NCBI GenBank assembly: GCA_009842505.1
Contig: VYFG01000048.1
Span: 34,324 to 98,323 of the forward strand
DNA from: Gammaproteobacteria bacterium
GTDB taxonomy: Bacteria > Pseudomonadota > Gammaproteobacteria > Arenicellales > Poriferihabitantaceae
Direction of reading: 5' to 3'
DNA length: 64,000 nt
Each line of letters starts with the position of its first letter. Position 1 is the stretch's first letter. The notes under the pieces were generated by a model. The model did not search any database, was not told the origin of the DNA, and saw only the letters and a list, made by a program, of their open reading frames with translations. A program made the position numbers and the translations under genes. This document shows positions 9,237 through 17,472 of the stretch, piece after piece.

Positions 9237-10130
9237 CTACTGCAGTATGCGCCGCCGCTCCCGGAACCAGATCACCAGCCCCGCGACAATCACCACCGCC
9301 GCGCCGAGGAGTGTCCAGCGATCCGGCGGGTGGTGGAATACCAGGTAGCTGAGAGCGGTCATCCAGATGATGAAACTGTAGCTGAACGGGGTCAGCATGC
9401 TGGCCTCGGCGAATCCGTGCGCCCGGGTGATGCATTCGTGGCCCAGCCAGCCGAAGAGCGGCGTCAGCAGCAGGATCAGCCATTCCTGGGAGGATTCCGG
9501 AATCTGCCACGACCAGACGCCGAAAGGCAGCAGTACCAGCGTCCCCACCAGCCCGGCGTAGAACTGCTGCGTCTGTATGGCGACCACGCCCGCCAGCTTG
9601 CGCGTAAGCAGGGTGTAGAACGCGAACAGGGTGACGTTGGAGAGCGAAAGCAGCACCGCCGGATGAAACTCGGCATCGAACGGCCGGATCGCGATCAGGA
9701 TCCCGAGGAATCCGGCGACGATTGCAGACCACCGCCAGACCCCCACGCGCTCTCCCAGGAACACCCCGGACAGCGCGCAGACGATGATCGGGGCGGAAAA
9801 CATGATGGTGGAAGTCAGGGTCAGGGGCAGGTACCGGAGTGCCATGAAATTCAGTACGGTGGTCAGCATCAGCAGCACGCCGCGCAGCACGACCAGGGAC
9901 ATCATGGAAGTACGGAAGCGGCTGAGGGACAATCCTCCCCGGCAGATCAGCACCGTGGAAATCAGGAAATGCCCCGCATAGCGGACGAGCGACACTTGCA
10001 GCACGGACAGCCCCGCCAGCACCAGCCATTTCGCACTGCTGTCGAGCATGGCGAACAGCAGGTAGGCGAGACACATGAGCAGGATGCCCGGCATCGGGCG
10101 GTCGCTCCTGGGGTTGGCGACAATGGACAT
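9237..10130 (-). CDS. EamA/DMT-family transporter (second of three)
   Basis: A 297-residue membrane protein with about ten transmembrane helices in two EamA halves: LLMCLAYLLFAMLDSSAKW in the first helix, SAPIIVCALSGVFLGERVG closing the first half, and PFSYSFIIWMTALSYLVFHH in the second half, with a basic C-terminus (FRERRRILQ). The substrate is unknown. It lies 39 bp downstream of the lyase-family gene on the same strand, so it is probably the third gene of the desaturase-lyase operon and might move that enzyme's substrate or product. It converges with the SDR gene. Confidence 0.87.
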   Translation of the reverse strand: MSIVANPRSDRPMPGILLMCLAYLLFAMLDSSAKWLVLAGLSVLQVSLVRYAGHFLISTVLICRGGLSLSRFRTSMMSLVVLRGVLLMLTTVLNFMALRYLPLTLTSTIMFSAPIIVCALSGVFLGERVGVWRWSAIVAGFLGILIAIRPFDAEFHPAVLLSLSNVTLFAFYTLLTRKLAGVVAIQTQQFYAGLVGTLVLLPFGVWSWQIPESSQEWLILLLTPLFGWLGHECITRAHGFAEASMLTPFSYSFIIWMTALSYLVFHHPPDRWTLLGAAVVIVAGLVIWFRERRRILQ

Positions 10131-10169
10131 GGACTGGGTATCCCCTGCCGGGCAGGGGCATGCTGTGGA

Positions 10170-11669
10170 TCAGAGGTCTTCGCAGATGCCTCCGGCGATC
10201 CGGTCTGACAGGGCGTCTATGGCATCACCAAGCGGCCGTTCCGCCGCCGCCGGTTCCACCACCTTCCTGACGCGGTCGTGAAGCTCCTCCAGCAACGGGG
10301 CCGAGGTCGGATCGCCCCGCAATTCCGCAGCCCGGCCCGCCACCATCATCTCCATGGCGCACAGTTTCCATCCCAGTTCGACCACGCCCTGCAGGCCCTT
10401 GACGGCGGCGGGCGCATTGGACTGGATGTCCTCCACGCCATCTGCGTTCACACTGGGCCAGACCGGCACCGGCATGGCCGCATGGCCAAGTTCCGCCACC
10501 ACCGACTCGGCAACCTTCATGAGCGGGGCGAAGCCGTTGGAATCGAGGCCGGGCGCCGCCAGGTATTGCGGCAATCCGCTGAAGCGCTCGCAGAGCAGCT
10601 TGCTCATTCGGGCAAGCTGCGCCTGGGACAGCTGCACCAGCGCCTGGGACAGGGCGTGGGCGGCGACCGTCAGGAGCGGCGTGTGAAACGCGCCGCAGGA
10701 GATGATGCGGTCCCCGGCAAGGTCGACCACGGGGTTGTCGCTGGCACTGTTGATTTCCGCGCAGGCCGCCTCCTTCGCGAAATCCAGCGCGGCGAATGCG
10801 GCGCCGTGAACCTGCGGCAGGTTCCGTATCGACAGCGGATCCTGCAGTCGACGCGCACCTCCCGGGTCGACGATCCGGCTCCCCGCCAGCAGCCGGCGCA
10901 GATCCCCGGCGGCCCGGGCCTGCCCCGGCTGCGGATGCAGGTCGTCCACCAAGGCATCGAGCGGAGTCGTGGATGCCGCGAACGCATCCATCGTCATGGC
11001 CGCCGCGCCCTGCACCGCGCCGAGCAGGCGTCCCGCGCCGTGGACCGCCAGTGCCATGGCCGCCGCGGAAAACCCGGAGTGGTTCGCCAGGGCGAGACCG
11101 TCCCTCGGTCCGGGCGACAGGGGGGCCAATCCCGCCGCGGACAGCGCCTTTGCGGCATCCATCGTCCGGCCCCGGGCGTCGGTCATCCGCCCTTCCCCGC
11201 ACAGGGCCAGACCCAGGACGGCCCCCTGGCAGAGGTCGCCGGCACCGATGGAACCGATGCTGCCGACCACCGGCGTGAGCCCCCGGTTGAGACACTCGCA
11301 GAGGATCTCCGGCACCGAGGCATCCGCTCCGGCGGCGCCTTTCATCAGCGTGTTCAGCCGCACCGCCATCGCGGCCCGGACCTGGGTCCTGGACAGGGGC
11401 GTACCGATGGCATGGGCCCGGCCCCGCAGGGTTTTCAGGGAAAAATCCGCCGCCTCGGACGCGGTCAGTGTCTCCGTTGCACGGGACCCGAGGCCGGTGG
11501 TGAGCCCGTAGACCTGTTCTCCCTTCCCGAAGGCTTGAAGCACCCGGTCCCGGGCCCGGCGCACCCGCTCAAGACCCGCCTCGTCCAGCGACACTCCGGC
11601 GCCGGGCGAGGCGGCGATCCGGGCAAGCTGGTCTAGGGTGAGGCTGCTGCCATCAACGACGACAGCCAT
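10170..11669 (-). CDS. Aromatic amino acid lyase (HAL/PAL) family protein with a non-MIO active site
   Basis: The start is the ATG at 11669 overlapping the desaturase stop (TGATG), giving 499 residues, close to HutH length. The fold is clear from VYGLTTGLG (HutH YGxNTGFG), DGLALANHSG (keeping the Asn of LxNGT), QDPLSIRNLPQVHG and SGLPQYL. The Ala-Ser-Gly triad that cyclises into the MIO electrophile is instead Gly142-Ala143-Gly144 (GSIGAGDL for GSVGASGDL), so MIO cannot form by the usual route. The Tyr of QDPYS is Leu and the Asn of GNFHG is Ala, while a Glu (GVEDIQ) remains. A MIO-free lyase of this fold is known from ergothionase, which eliminates trimethylamine from ergothioneine. Such activity is one possibility, not shown. 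It is probably not the true histidase. Confidence 0.85.
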   Translation of the reverse strand: MAVVVDGSSLTLDQLARIAASPGAGVSLDEAGLERVRRARDRVLQAFGKGEQVYGLTTGLGSRATETLTASEAADFSLKTLRGRAHAIGTPLSRTQVRAAMAVRLNTLMKGAAGADASVPEILCECLNRGLTPVVGSIGSIGAGDLCQGAVLGLALCGEGRMTDARGRTMDAAKALSAAGLAPLSPGPRDGLALANHSGFSAAAMALAVHGAGRLLGAVQGAAAMTMDAFAASTTPLDALVDDLHPQPGQARAAGDLRRLLAGSRIVDPGGARRLQDPLSIRNLPQVHGAAFAALDFAKEAACAEINSASDNPVVDLAGDRIISCGAFHTPLLTVAAHALSQALVQLSQAQLARMSKLLCERFSGLPQYLAAPGLDSNGFAPLMKVAESVVAELGHAAMPVPVWPSVNADGVEDIQSNAPAAVKGLQGVVELGWKLCAMEMMVAGRAAELRGDPTSAPLLEELHDRVRKVVEPAAAERPLGDAIDALSDRIAGGICEDL

Positions 11670-12589
11670 CAGGGCGCGCCGGCAACCGCAGCAGCAGGTT
11701 TCCGGCCGAGCGCGCGATAGATCTCCCTGTTCACCCGGAAATAGCCGTGGCCGACATGGACCAGACGGTCGGATATCAGTCGGTTGGCCTGCGGCAGGCG
11801 GTGGAAGGGGATGCCCGCGTAGGCATGGTGCGCGGTGTGAAGATTCATGTTCCAGCAGAGCCGCTGCAGCAACGGGTTGGTCAGCGTGGTGCGGGTGTTG
11901 TCGAACATGTCGGGCACCTCGGGGCAACCGGTATGTTCCGCAAGCAGGAACATGCGCAGCGCCGGCTGCGCCACCATGACCGGCAGTATCCAGTACCACC
12001 ACAGCGCCGCGGTCTGGAAAACTACGGACAGCGTTGCCAGTGCGCCGTAGATCAGCAGGAACCGCCGGGCCTCCGCTACCACCGCGTCGCGCCGGGACGC
12101 CGGCACGAAATCATCAACCCGACCGGATGCATACCGAAGGAACATGCGGCCCTGGGCAACCCAGTAGGGCAGCCCGCTGACATGCCGGACATAACCCCAC
12201 CTGGAGCCGGGTTTCGGCACCCCGAGTTCCGGGTCGCCGGGGACCTGGGTGTGGCGATGGTGCGTCATGTGGAAGGACCGGAAGTACCGGGGCGGCAGGA
12301 ACAGGATCAGTCCGCAAAGGAACGCCACGCCCCGGTTCAGGCCGCGCGACGCAAAAGCGGTTTCGTGAATGGTTTCGTGCAGGGGACAGAACGAGAAAAC
12401 CAGCACCACCGCGTAGCCGCACCAGCAGAGCGCCGCCGGCACCGGCGGCAGCCACAGGGAGCCGGCGGCCAGCAGACCCAGCAGCAGCAGGTGCAGCGCC
12501 AAGGCTCCGAGGCCCGCCCCATCGGTCTTCATCACAAGGCCGGACAGGACATCCGGATCGATGGCCTGGGATCGTCGTGCCTGGGACAT
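11669..12589 (-). CDS. Fatty acid desaturase family membrane protein
   Basis: I place the start at the ATG at 12589 (MSQARRSQAIDPDV), giving 306 residues; the track's upstream extension (GRDRSRHGPRGR...) looks non-coding. The three histidine boxes of membrane di-iron desaturases are present: HETIHE, HMTHHRHTQ and NLHTAHHAYAGIPFHRLP, with hydrophobic segments between. The family desaturates or hydroxylates acyl chains and sometimes small molecules. Its stop overlaps the start of the lyase-like gene (TGATG), so the two are translationally coupled, an unexpected pairing that suggests a shared pathway. The gene is divergent from the sensor kinase across about 290 bp. Confidence 0.87.
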   Translation of the reverse strand: MSQARRSQAIDPDVLSGLVMKTDGAGLGALALHLLLLGLLAAGSLWLPPVPAALCWCGYAVVLVFSFCPLHETIHETAFASRGLNRGVAFLCGLILFLPPRYFRSFHMTHHRHTQVPGDPELGVPKPGSRWGYVRHVSGLPYWVAQGRMFLRYASGRVDDFVPASRRDAVVAEARRFLLIYGALATLSVVFQTAALWWYWILPVMVAQPALRMFLLAEHTGCPEVPDMFDNTRTTLTNPLLQRLCWNMNLHTAHHAYAGIPFHRLPQANRLISDRLVHVGHGYFRVNREIYRALGRKPAAAVAGAP

Positions 12590-12876
12590 GGATCGTTCGA
12601 AATTACAATAATACCAAGGTGAGTTTATCGGACTGCGGGAGGATGGGGAATCTTCACCGGGCGGCGGCATGGTGATTTTCATCATCATGTGCCGCGCCGG
12701 TTCCATGGTTCCGTTCCGCCCGCGGGGCCCATGCCGGGAACGGTCCCGGCCCCACATGGAATACGCTGGGCGGGAGTGCTATTCTCACTTCCGCGACATG
12801 GAAAACAGGAGACTGCGCCAGGGCAGGAGCCGCGCACCCGGTCCGGCTGCGGCTCCGATCCGGAAGAGGTACGCCA
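12590..12876. other. Intergenic region between divergent desaturase and sensor kinase
   Basis: I see no convincing gene in these 287 bp. The left edge is AT-rich (AATTACAATAATACC) and likely carries the desaturase promoter. A GGAAGAGG ribosome-binding site lies about 8 bp before the kinase ATG. The kinase's DNA-binding domain might act here, but I cannot identify a repeat with confidence. Confidence 0.5.
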
Positions 12877-15237
12877 ATGAACAGTTCCGAAGAGACAAGA
12901 CGCGAATCCGAGAGGTCCGAGGAGCGGATGGCTGCGCTGAGCGCGGCCATCCTGCGTATCAATGCGAGTCTGGATCTCGCCACCGTGCTGCAGGAGGTCG
13001 TCGACAGCGCCTGCGCGCTCACCGGCGCGCGCCACGGTGTCATCGCCGCTGCCGACGAGGCGGGTGAGATGCGCGAACTTGTCGCCTCCGGCTTCACCGA
13101 CGAGGAGCACCGTCAGTTGGCGAAGTGGTCCGAAGAGGCGCGATTCTTCGAGCACTTCCGGGACTTTTCGGGGCCGGTGAGTCTCGACGACCTGCCGCCC
13201 GATATCCTCGCGGACGGCAGCCCGGAGCACCCGATGCCGACCAGGACCTTCCAGGTCACCCCGGTGCGCCACGGGGGCGAGCACATGGGCAGCTTCTTCC
13301 TAGCCGGCAAGGAGGGCGCCCCGGAATTCACCGGGGAGGATGAAGAGGCGCTCGTGCTCTTCGCCTCCCAGGCCGCCACCGCGATCGCAAACGCACGCGC
13401 GCGCCGCGACGAACAGCGTGCCCGGGCGGACCTCGAGGCCCTGGTCGAGACTTCGCCGGTCGGTGTCGTCGTGTTCGACGCGCGGACCGCGCGCACGATG
13501 TCGATCAACCGGGAGGCGCGGCGCATCGTCGAGGGACTGAACACCGCGAGCCGCGCTTCGGGAAATCTGCTCGAGGTGTTGACCTGCCGCTTCGCGGACG
13601 GCAGCGAGGTCGCGTTCCCGGAAATCCCCCTGATCCGCGCACTCGGCAACGCCACCACGATGCGCGCCGAGGAAATCGTGCTTTCGGTGCCGAACGGGCC
13701 CAGCGTCAGGACCCTCATCAACGTGACGCCGATCCGTTCCGACGACGAGGAGGTCGTCTCGGTGGTCGTCACCCTGCAGGACCTGGCGCCGCTTGAGGAA
13801 CTGGAACGGCAGCGGGTGGAGTTCCTGAGCATGGTGAGCCACGAACTGCGCGCCCCCCTGACCTCCATCAAGGGCTCGTCCGCCGCGGTGCTGGGTGCCG
13901 CGCCCGCGTTGCCGCGGGCCGAGATGCTGCAGTTCTTCCGCGTCATCGACGGCCAGGCCGACCACATGCTGGGCCTGATCGGCAACCTGCTCGACGCCGG
14001 CCGGATCGAGGCGGGCACGCTGTCGGTGGAACCGGAATCCTCGGAGGTGGCCGCCCTCGTGGACCGGGCGAGGAACACCTTCCTGAGCGGCGGCGCCAGG
14101 CATGCCGTTCGCATCGAGCTGCCGCCCGATCTCCCCCGGGTGATGGCGGACCGGGAACGCATTGTCCAGGTGCTGAACAACCTGCTGTCCAACGCGGCTC
14201 GGCACTCACCGGAATCCACCCCGATCCGCGTGGAGGCGGCGCACGAGGGGGTGCATGTCGAGGTCTCGGTCTGCGACTGGGGCCGGGGCATGCCGCCTGA
14301 GATGCTGGCGCAGCTCTTTCGCAAGCATGTCGCCCTCGACGGCGCCAACGCCGGGGGAGGGATCGGAACAACGGGCCTGGGGCTGGCCATATGCAAGGGG
14401 CTGGTGGAGGCTCACGGGGGCCGCATCCGCGCCGAGAGTGCGGGGCTCGGCAAGGGCGCGCGGTTCGCATTCACGCTTCCGGTGGCCGATGCCGAGGAAG
14501 TCCGGTCCTATCCCCAGCAGCCCCCGGGCCGCCCGGACCTGCCCGGCGACTCACGGGAGAAGCCACGCATCCTGATCGTGGATGACGACCCGAAGATGCT
14601 GCGCTACGCGCGTGACTCCCTCACCCAGGCGGGCTATACCGCGCTGGTGACCGGTGACCCGGAAGAGATTTCCGATCTGATCAACACAGAAAAGCCCCGG
14701 CTGGTGCTGCTCGATCTCATGCTGCCGGGGGCTGACGGCATCGAGCTGATGGCGCAGATTCCGGAACTCTCCGATCTGCCTGTCATCATCATCTCCGGTT
14801 ACGGCCACGACGAGACGCTTGCGCGCGCCTTCGACAGCGGCGCGGCGGATTACATCGTCAAGCCCTTCTCGCCGACCGAACTCACCGCAAGGGTCGGGGC
14901 GGCGTTGCGCAGTCGGGTGAGCCCGGAGCCATTCGTGCTCGGCAGGCTCGCCATCGATTACGAGCTGCGCCGGGTGACGGTGGGCTCGCGGGCGGTGATC
15001 CTCACCGCCACCGAGTACGAACTGCTGCGCATCCTCTCGGTCAACGCCGGGCGGGTAGTGACCTCCGGGTCGCTGCTGCGCCGGTTCTGGAGCACGCGGA
15101 GTCCCGACGATACCGAGCCCGTGCGCACCTTCGTGAAGAAACTCCGGGCCAAGCTCGGCGACGACGCGGGCTCTCCCACCTATATCTTCAACGAGCGCGG
15201 CGTCGGCTACCGCATGGCAAGACCGGGGGAGCAATGA
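12877..15237 (+). CDS. Soluble sensor kinase fused to OmpR/KdpE-type response regulator (GAF-PAS-HisKA-HATPase-REC-wHTH)
   Basis: One 786-residue protein holds an entire two-component pathway. Residues about 20-180 are a GAF domain (SLDLATVLQEVVDSACALTG), about 185-300 a PAS-like region, then HisKA with FLSMVSHELRAPL (His322), HATPase with N box NNLLSNAARHS and G boxes WGRGMP and TGLGLAIC, a REC domain (ILIVDDDPKMLRYARD, Asp613 in LLDLMLPG, KPF) and a C-terminal winged helix (TATEYELLRILSVNAGRVV, VRTFVKKLRAKLGD, GVGYRM). No transmembrane segment is evident, so the input signal should be cytosolic. The ATG is preceded by GGAAGAGG. Phosphotransfer would run from His322 to Asp613 within the chain or dimer. 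Hybrid kinases rarely end in an OmpR-type DNA-binding domain. Target genes are unknown; the divergent desaturase operon is a candidate. Confidence 0.93.
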   Translation: MNSSEETRRESERSEERMAALSAAILRINASLDLATVLQEVVDSACALTGARHGVIAAADEAGEMRELVASGFTDEEHRQLAKWSEEARFFEHFRDFSGPVSLDDLPPDILADGSPEHPMPTRTFQVTPVRHGGEHMGSFFLAGKEGAPEFTGEDEEALVLFASQAATAIANARARRDEQRARADLEALVETSPVGVVVFDARTARTMSINREARRIVEGLNTASRASGNLLEVLTCRFADGSEVAFPEIPLIRALGNATTMRAEEIVLSVPNGPSVRTLINVTPIRSDDEEVVSVVVTLQDLAPLEELERQRVEFLSMVSHELRAPLTSIKGSSAAVLGAAPALPRAEMLQFFRVIDGQADHMLGLIGNLLDAGRIEAGTLSVEPESSEVAALVDRARNTFLSGGARHAVRIELPPDLPRVMADRERIVQVLNNLLSNAARHSPESTPIRVEAAHEGVHVEVSVCDWGRGMPPEMLAQLFRKHVALDGANAGGGIGTTGLGLAICKGLVEAHGGRIRAESAGLGKGARFAFTLPVADAEEVRSYPQQPPGRPDLPGDSREKPRILIVDDDPKMLRYARDSLTQAGYTALVTGDPEEISDLINTEKPRLVLLDLMLPGADGIELMAQIPELSDLPVIIISGYGHDETLARAFDSGAADYIVKPFSPTELTARVGAALRSRVSPEPFVLGRLAIDYELRRVTVGSRAVILTATEYELLRILSVNAGRVVTSGSLLRRFWSTRSPDDTEPVRTFVKKLRAKLGDDAGSPTYIFNERGVGYRMARPGEQ

Positions 15238-15261
15238 CGGCCCCGCCTTCCCGCCCCGGGC

Positions 15262-16182
15262 CTATTCCCTGCGGGCTCTCCCAATCCCGGAGCCCGGGTC
15301 CCGGCCGACCGCCATCATCCGTTCCCGCTCCTCCCTGAGACCCAGAAGCGAGTTGACCATCAGGGTGGCCACGACGATGGCACCCCCGACCAGGGAATGG
15401 GCCCCGGGATTCTCTCCCAGCGCCAGCCAGACCCAGACGGGTCCCAGCACGGTTTCCAGCAGCATCATCAGGCCCACTTCCGGCGCCGGCAGGTATTTTG
15501 GTCCGAGGAACATCAGCGCATTGGCCACTGGCAGCATGATCATGCCCATGACGATGAGCCAGCCGAGGTCGGCGTTGGTGGTTTCCCCCGGAGCCACCAG
15601 CGGGGCCAGGAACAGGGCGGTGAAAATCCCGCCAAGGCCCAGCGCGGGCATGATATCGCGGTTGCGGGCGGCCCGGATGAGGGAAAACTGGGTGCCGAGA
15701 ATGAAGGCGGCGCACAGTCCGACAATGTCCCCGAGCCAGGCCCCCTCGAGGCGGACGCTGCCCCGGGTGATCACCGAGATCCCCACCATCACCATGACGA
15801 TGGCGAACCAGGTGCGCCGCGGGACGCGCTCTCGCAGGAACAGCCAGGCGATCACCGCGGCCCAGATCGGTGTGGTGCTCAACATGAACAGTGTGTTCGC
15901 CACCGAGGTATGGGTAATGGAATAGATGAAGCAGGTATTGCCAAGCCCGAAACAGATCATGATGCCGTATTCCGCGGCGGAGAACCGGCCTAGGTGTGCG
16001 AACAGCCGGCCGCGATAGCGCAGGACGGCGAACAGCGAGACGACGATCCCGTACAGCAGGCAGCGCCAGAACGTGATGGTCAGGGCTTCCGCCTGGATCA
16101 GCCGTGTCAGCAGGCCGTCGGGGCTGAGGGCGAGTACCCCGAGCATCGTGATCAGATACCCCTTGGATCGGGTCGACAGCAT
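15262..16182 (-). CDS. EamA/DMT-family transporter (third of three)
   Basis: From the ATG at 16182 (MLSTRSKGYLITMLGVLALSP) the protein is 306 residues; the 97 residues upstream in the track are read-through of the preceding gene. It has about ten helices in two EamA repeats, FMLSTTPIWAAVIAWLFLRERV closing the first and LMMLLETVLGPVWVWLALGE in the second. The C-terminus is basic. The substrate is unknown. Its ATG coincides with the last base of the upstream gene's stop, indicating coupling. It converges with the sensor kinase gene. Confidence 0.87.
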   Translation of the reverse strand: MLSTRSKGYLITMLGVLALSPDGLLTRLIQAEALTITFWRCLLYGIVVSLFAVLRYRGRLFAHLGRFSAAEYGIMICFGLGNTCFIYSITHTSVANTLFMLSTTPIWAAVIAWLFLRERVPRRTWFAIVMVMVGISVITRGSVRLEGAWLGDIVGLCAAFILGTQFSLIRAARNRDIMPALGLGGIFTALFLAPLVAPGETTNADLGWLIVMGMIMLPVANALMFLGPKYLPAPEVGLMMLLETVLGPVWVWLALGENPGAHSLVGGAIVVATLMVNSLLGLREERERMMAVGRDPGSGIGRARRE

Positions 16183-17393
16183 CAGCAGCCAGGCAGGTGT
16201 TCTTTCACGGAGGCGGCCAGCGCCCGGGGAACCCGGCCGGACAGGTCGACGCCCTGGCAGCCGTTGAAGGCGGCGAAATCCCGCAATGCCCGGGCGAACG
16301 CCACGGCGAAGCGGTCCGTTGCCCGCAACCCGGGTTCCGGCACCAGGCACCGCACCTCCAACATACCCAGATTCCGGTGGGCCTTCAGGTCCGTGCGCGC
16401 TACCAGCCTGCCGCGCCAAAGCACCGGCAGGACGAAGTACCCGTACACCCGTTTCCCTTCGGGGACATAGCATTCCAGCTGGTAGTCGAAATCAAACAGT
16501 TCCCTGACTCGCCTGCGCTGTATGACCAGGTTGTCGAAGGGCGACAACAGGCAGGCCTTCTCCCTTTGCAGGCGATGGTTCAGCAGGTCCAGGGAATCCG
16601 GCAACACCAGCCAGGACCCGGCCCTGACCCTGACCTCGAGGATCTCGCCGGACCTGACCATGGCGCGGACGACCCGGGCAACCGGATCCCGCATCCCCTG
16701 GCGCAAGTGGACGAAGTCGGTCACCCTGCCGAGGCCGTTGGCCCTGAGGAACGAGGTCACGAGATACCGGGCGAATTCCTGGCTGCCGGGCGCGGAGGTG
16801 TCCGTTCCCTCGGGCAATACCCGCTCGGTCAGGTCGTAGACCTTGTTGAACCCCTCGCGGCGCACGGACATGATGCGCCCCTCGATGAACAGTTGCTCGA
16901 GCGCATATTTCGCCGGTTTCCAGTCCCACATCTCGCGCCTCCCGGAGCCGGTGTCCTCGAAGTCCCGCGACATCAGCGGCCCTTCCTCGCGAATCCGCGC
17001 CAGCACCCGCCGCATCAGCTTCACATCCTTGGAATGCCAGCGTCCGCCACCCCCGCGTTCCGCCAGCATGCGCGGCAGGGCGAACCGGTAGTCCTCCATC
17101 GGCAGGTAGGCGGCGGCATGGGACCAGTATTCGAAAACCCTGCCCTTCGCCACCAGCCGGTCCAGGTGTGCCTGCCGGTAGCGCGGATTGCGGTTCCAGA
17201 GGGTGTGGTGGTGTGCGCGTTCGATCACCGAGATCGTGTCGATCTGGACATAGCCGAGATGACGTATGACCCGGCGGGTTGCCTCCTCGGCCGAACCGCC
17301 GGTGACAGAACGCGGTACACCCTGGCTGGCGAGGACCAGCTTGCGTGCCTCGTCGATGGAGAGCGATTCGGGAACGACTCGGGCCAATGTCAA
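16182..17393 (-). CDS. YcaQ/AlkX-like winged-helix protein, putative crosslink DNA glycosylase
   Basis: The family match is to YcaQ (HTH_42, DUF1006-type), helix-turn-helix proteins that unhook interstrand crosslinks. Visible landmarks are SLSIDEARKLVLASQGV, GYVQIDTISVIERAHHHTLWNRNP, FEYWSHAAAYLPM, LLSPFDNLVIQRRRVRELFDFDYQLECYVP and KRVYGYFVLPVLWRGRLVARTDLKA. The catalytic-type QID motif of YcaQ is seen in YVQIDTI. The true start is uncertain: the 460-residue track ORF begins with low-complexity sequence, and I suggest a TTG at 17393 (about 403 residues, the usual length). It precedes the third EamA gene, overlapping by one base. Confidence 0.82.
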   Translation of the reverse strand: MTLARVVPESLSIDEARKLVLASQGVPRSVTGGSAEEATRRVIRHLGYVQIDTISVIERAHHHTLWNRNPRYRQAHLDRLVAKGRVFEYWSHAAAYLPMEDYRFALPRMLAERGGGGRWHSKDVKLMRRVLARIREEGPLMSRDFEDTGSGRREMWDWKPAKYALEQLFIEGRIMSVRREGFNKVYDLTERVLPEGTDTSAPGSQEFARYLVTSFLRANGLGRVTDFVHLRQGMRDPVARVVRAMVRSGEILEVRVRAGSWLVLPDSLDLLNHRLQREKACLLSPFDNLVIQRRRVRELFDFDYQLECYVPEGKRVYGYFVLPVLWRGRLVARTDLKAHRNLGMLEVRCLVPEPGLRATDRFAVAFARALRDFAAFNGCQGVDLSGRVPRALAASVKEHLPGC

Positions 17394-17472
17394 TGCAGGA
17401 AGGGTACCGGGACCGGATTCTAACCTGCTATCGGTGTCCGGCACCCGGACCGGGCACCGGAGTCCGGTCCCT

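Noticed and set aside
10170-11669. Canonical histidine ammonia-lyase HutH
   Set aside because: The MIO triad and two further active-site residues are missing and the gene is outside the hut operon; the true hutH probably lies left of hutF.
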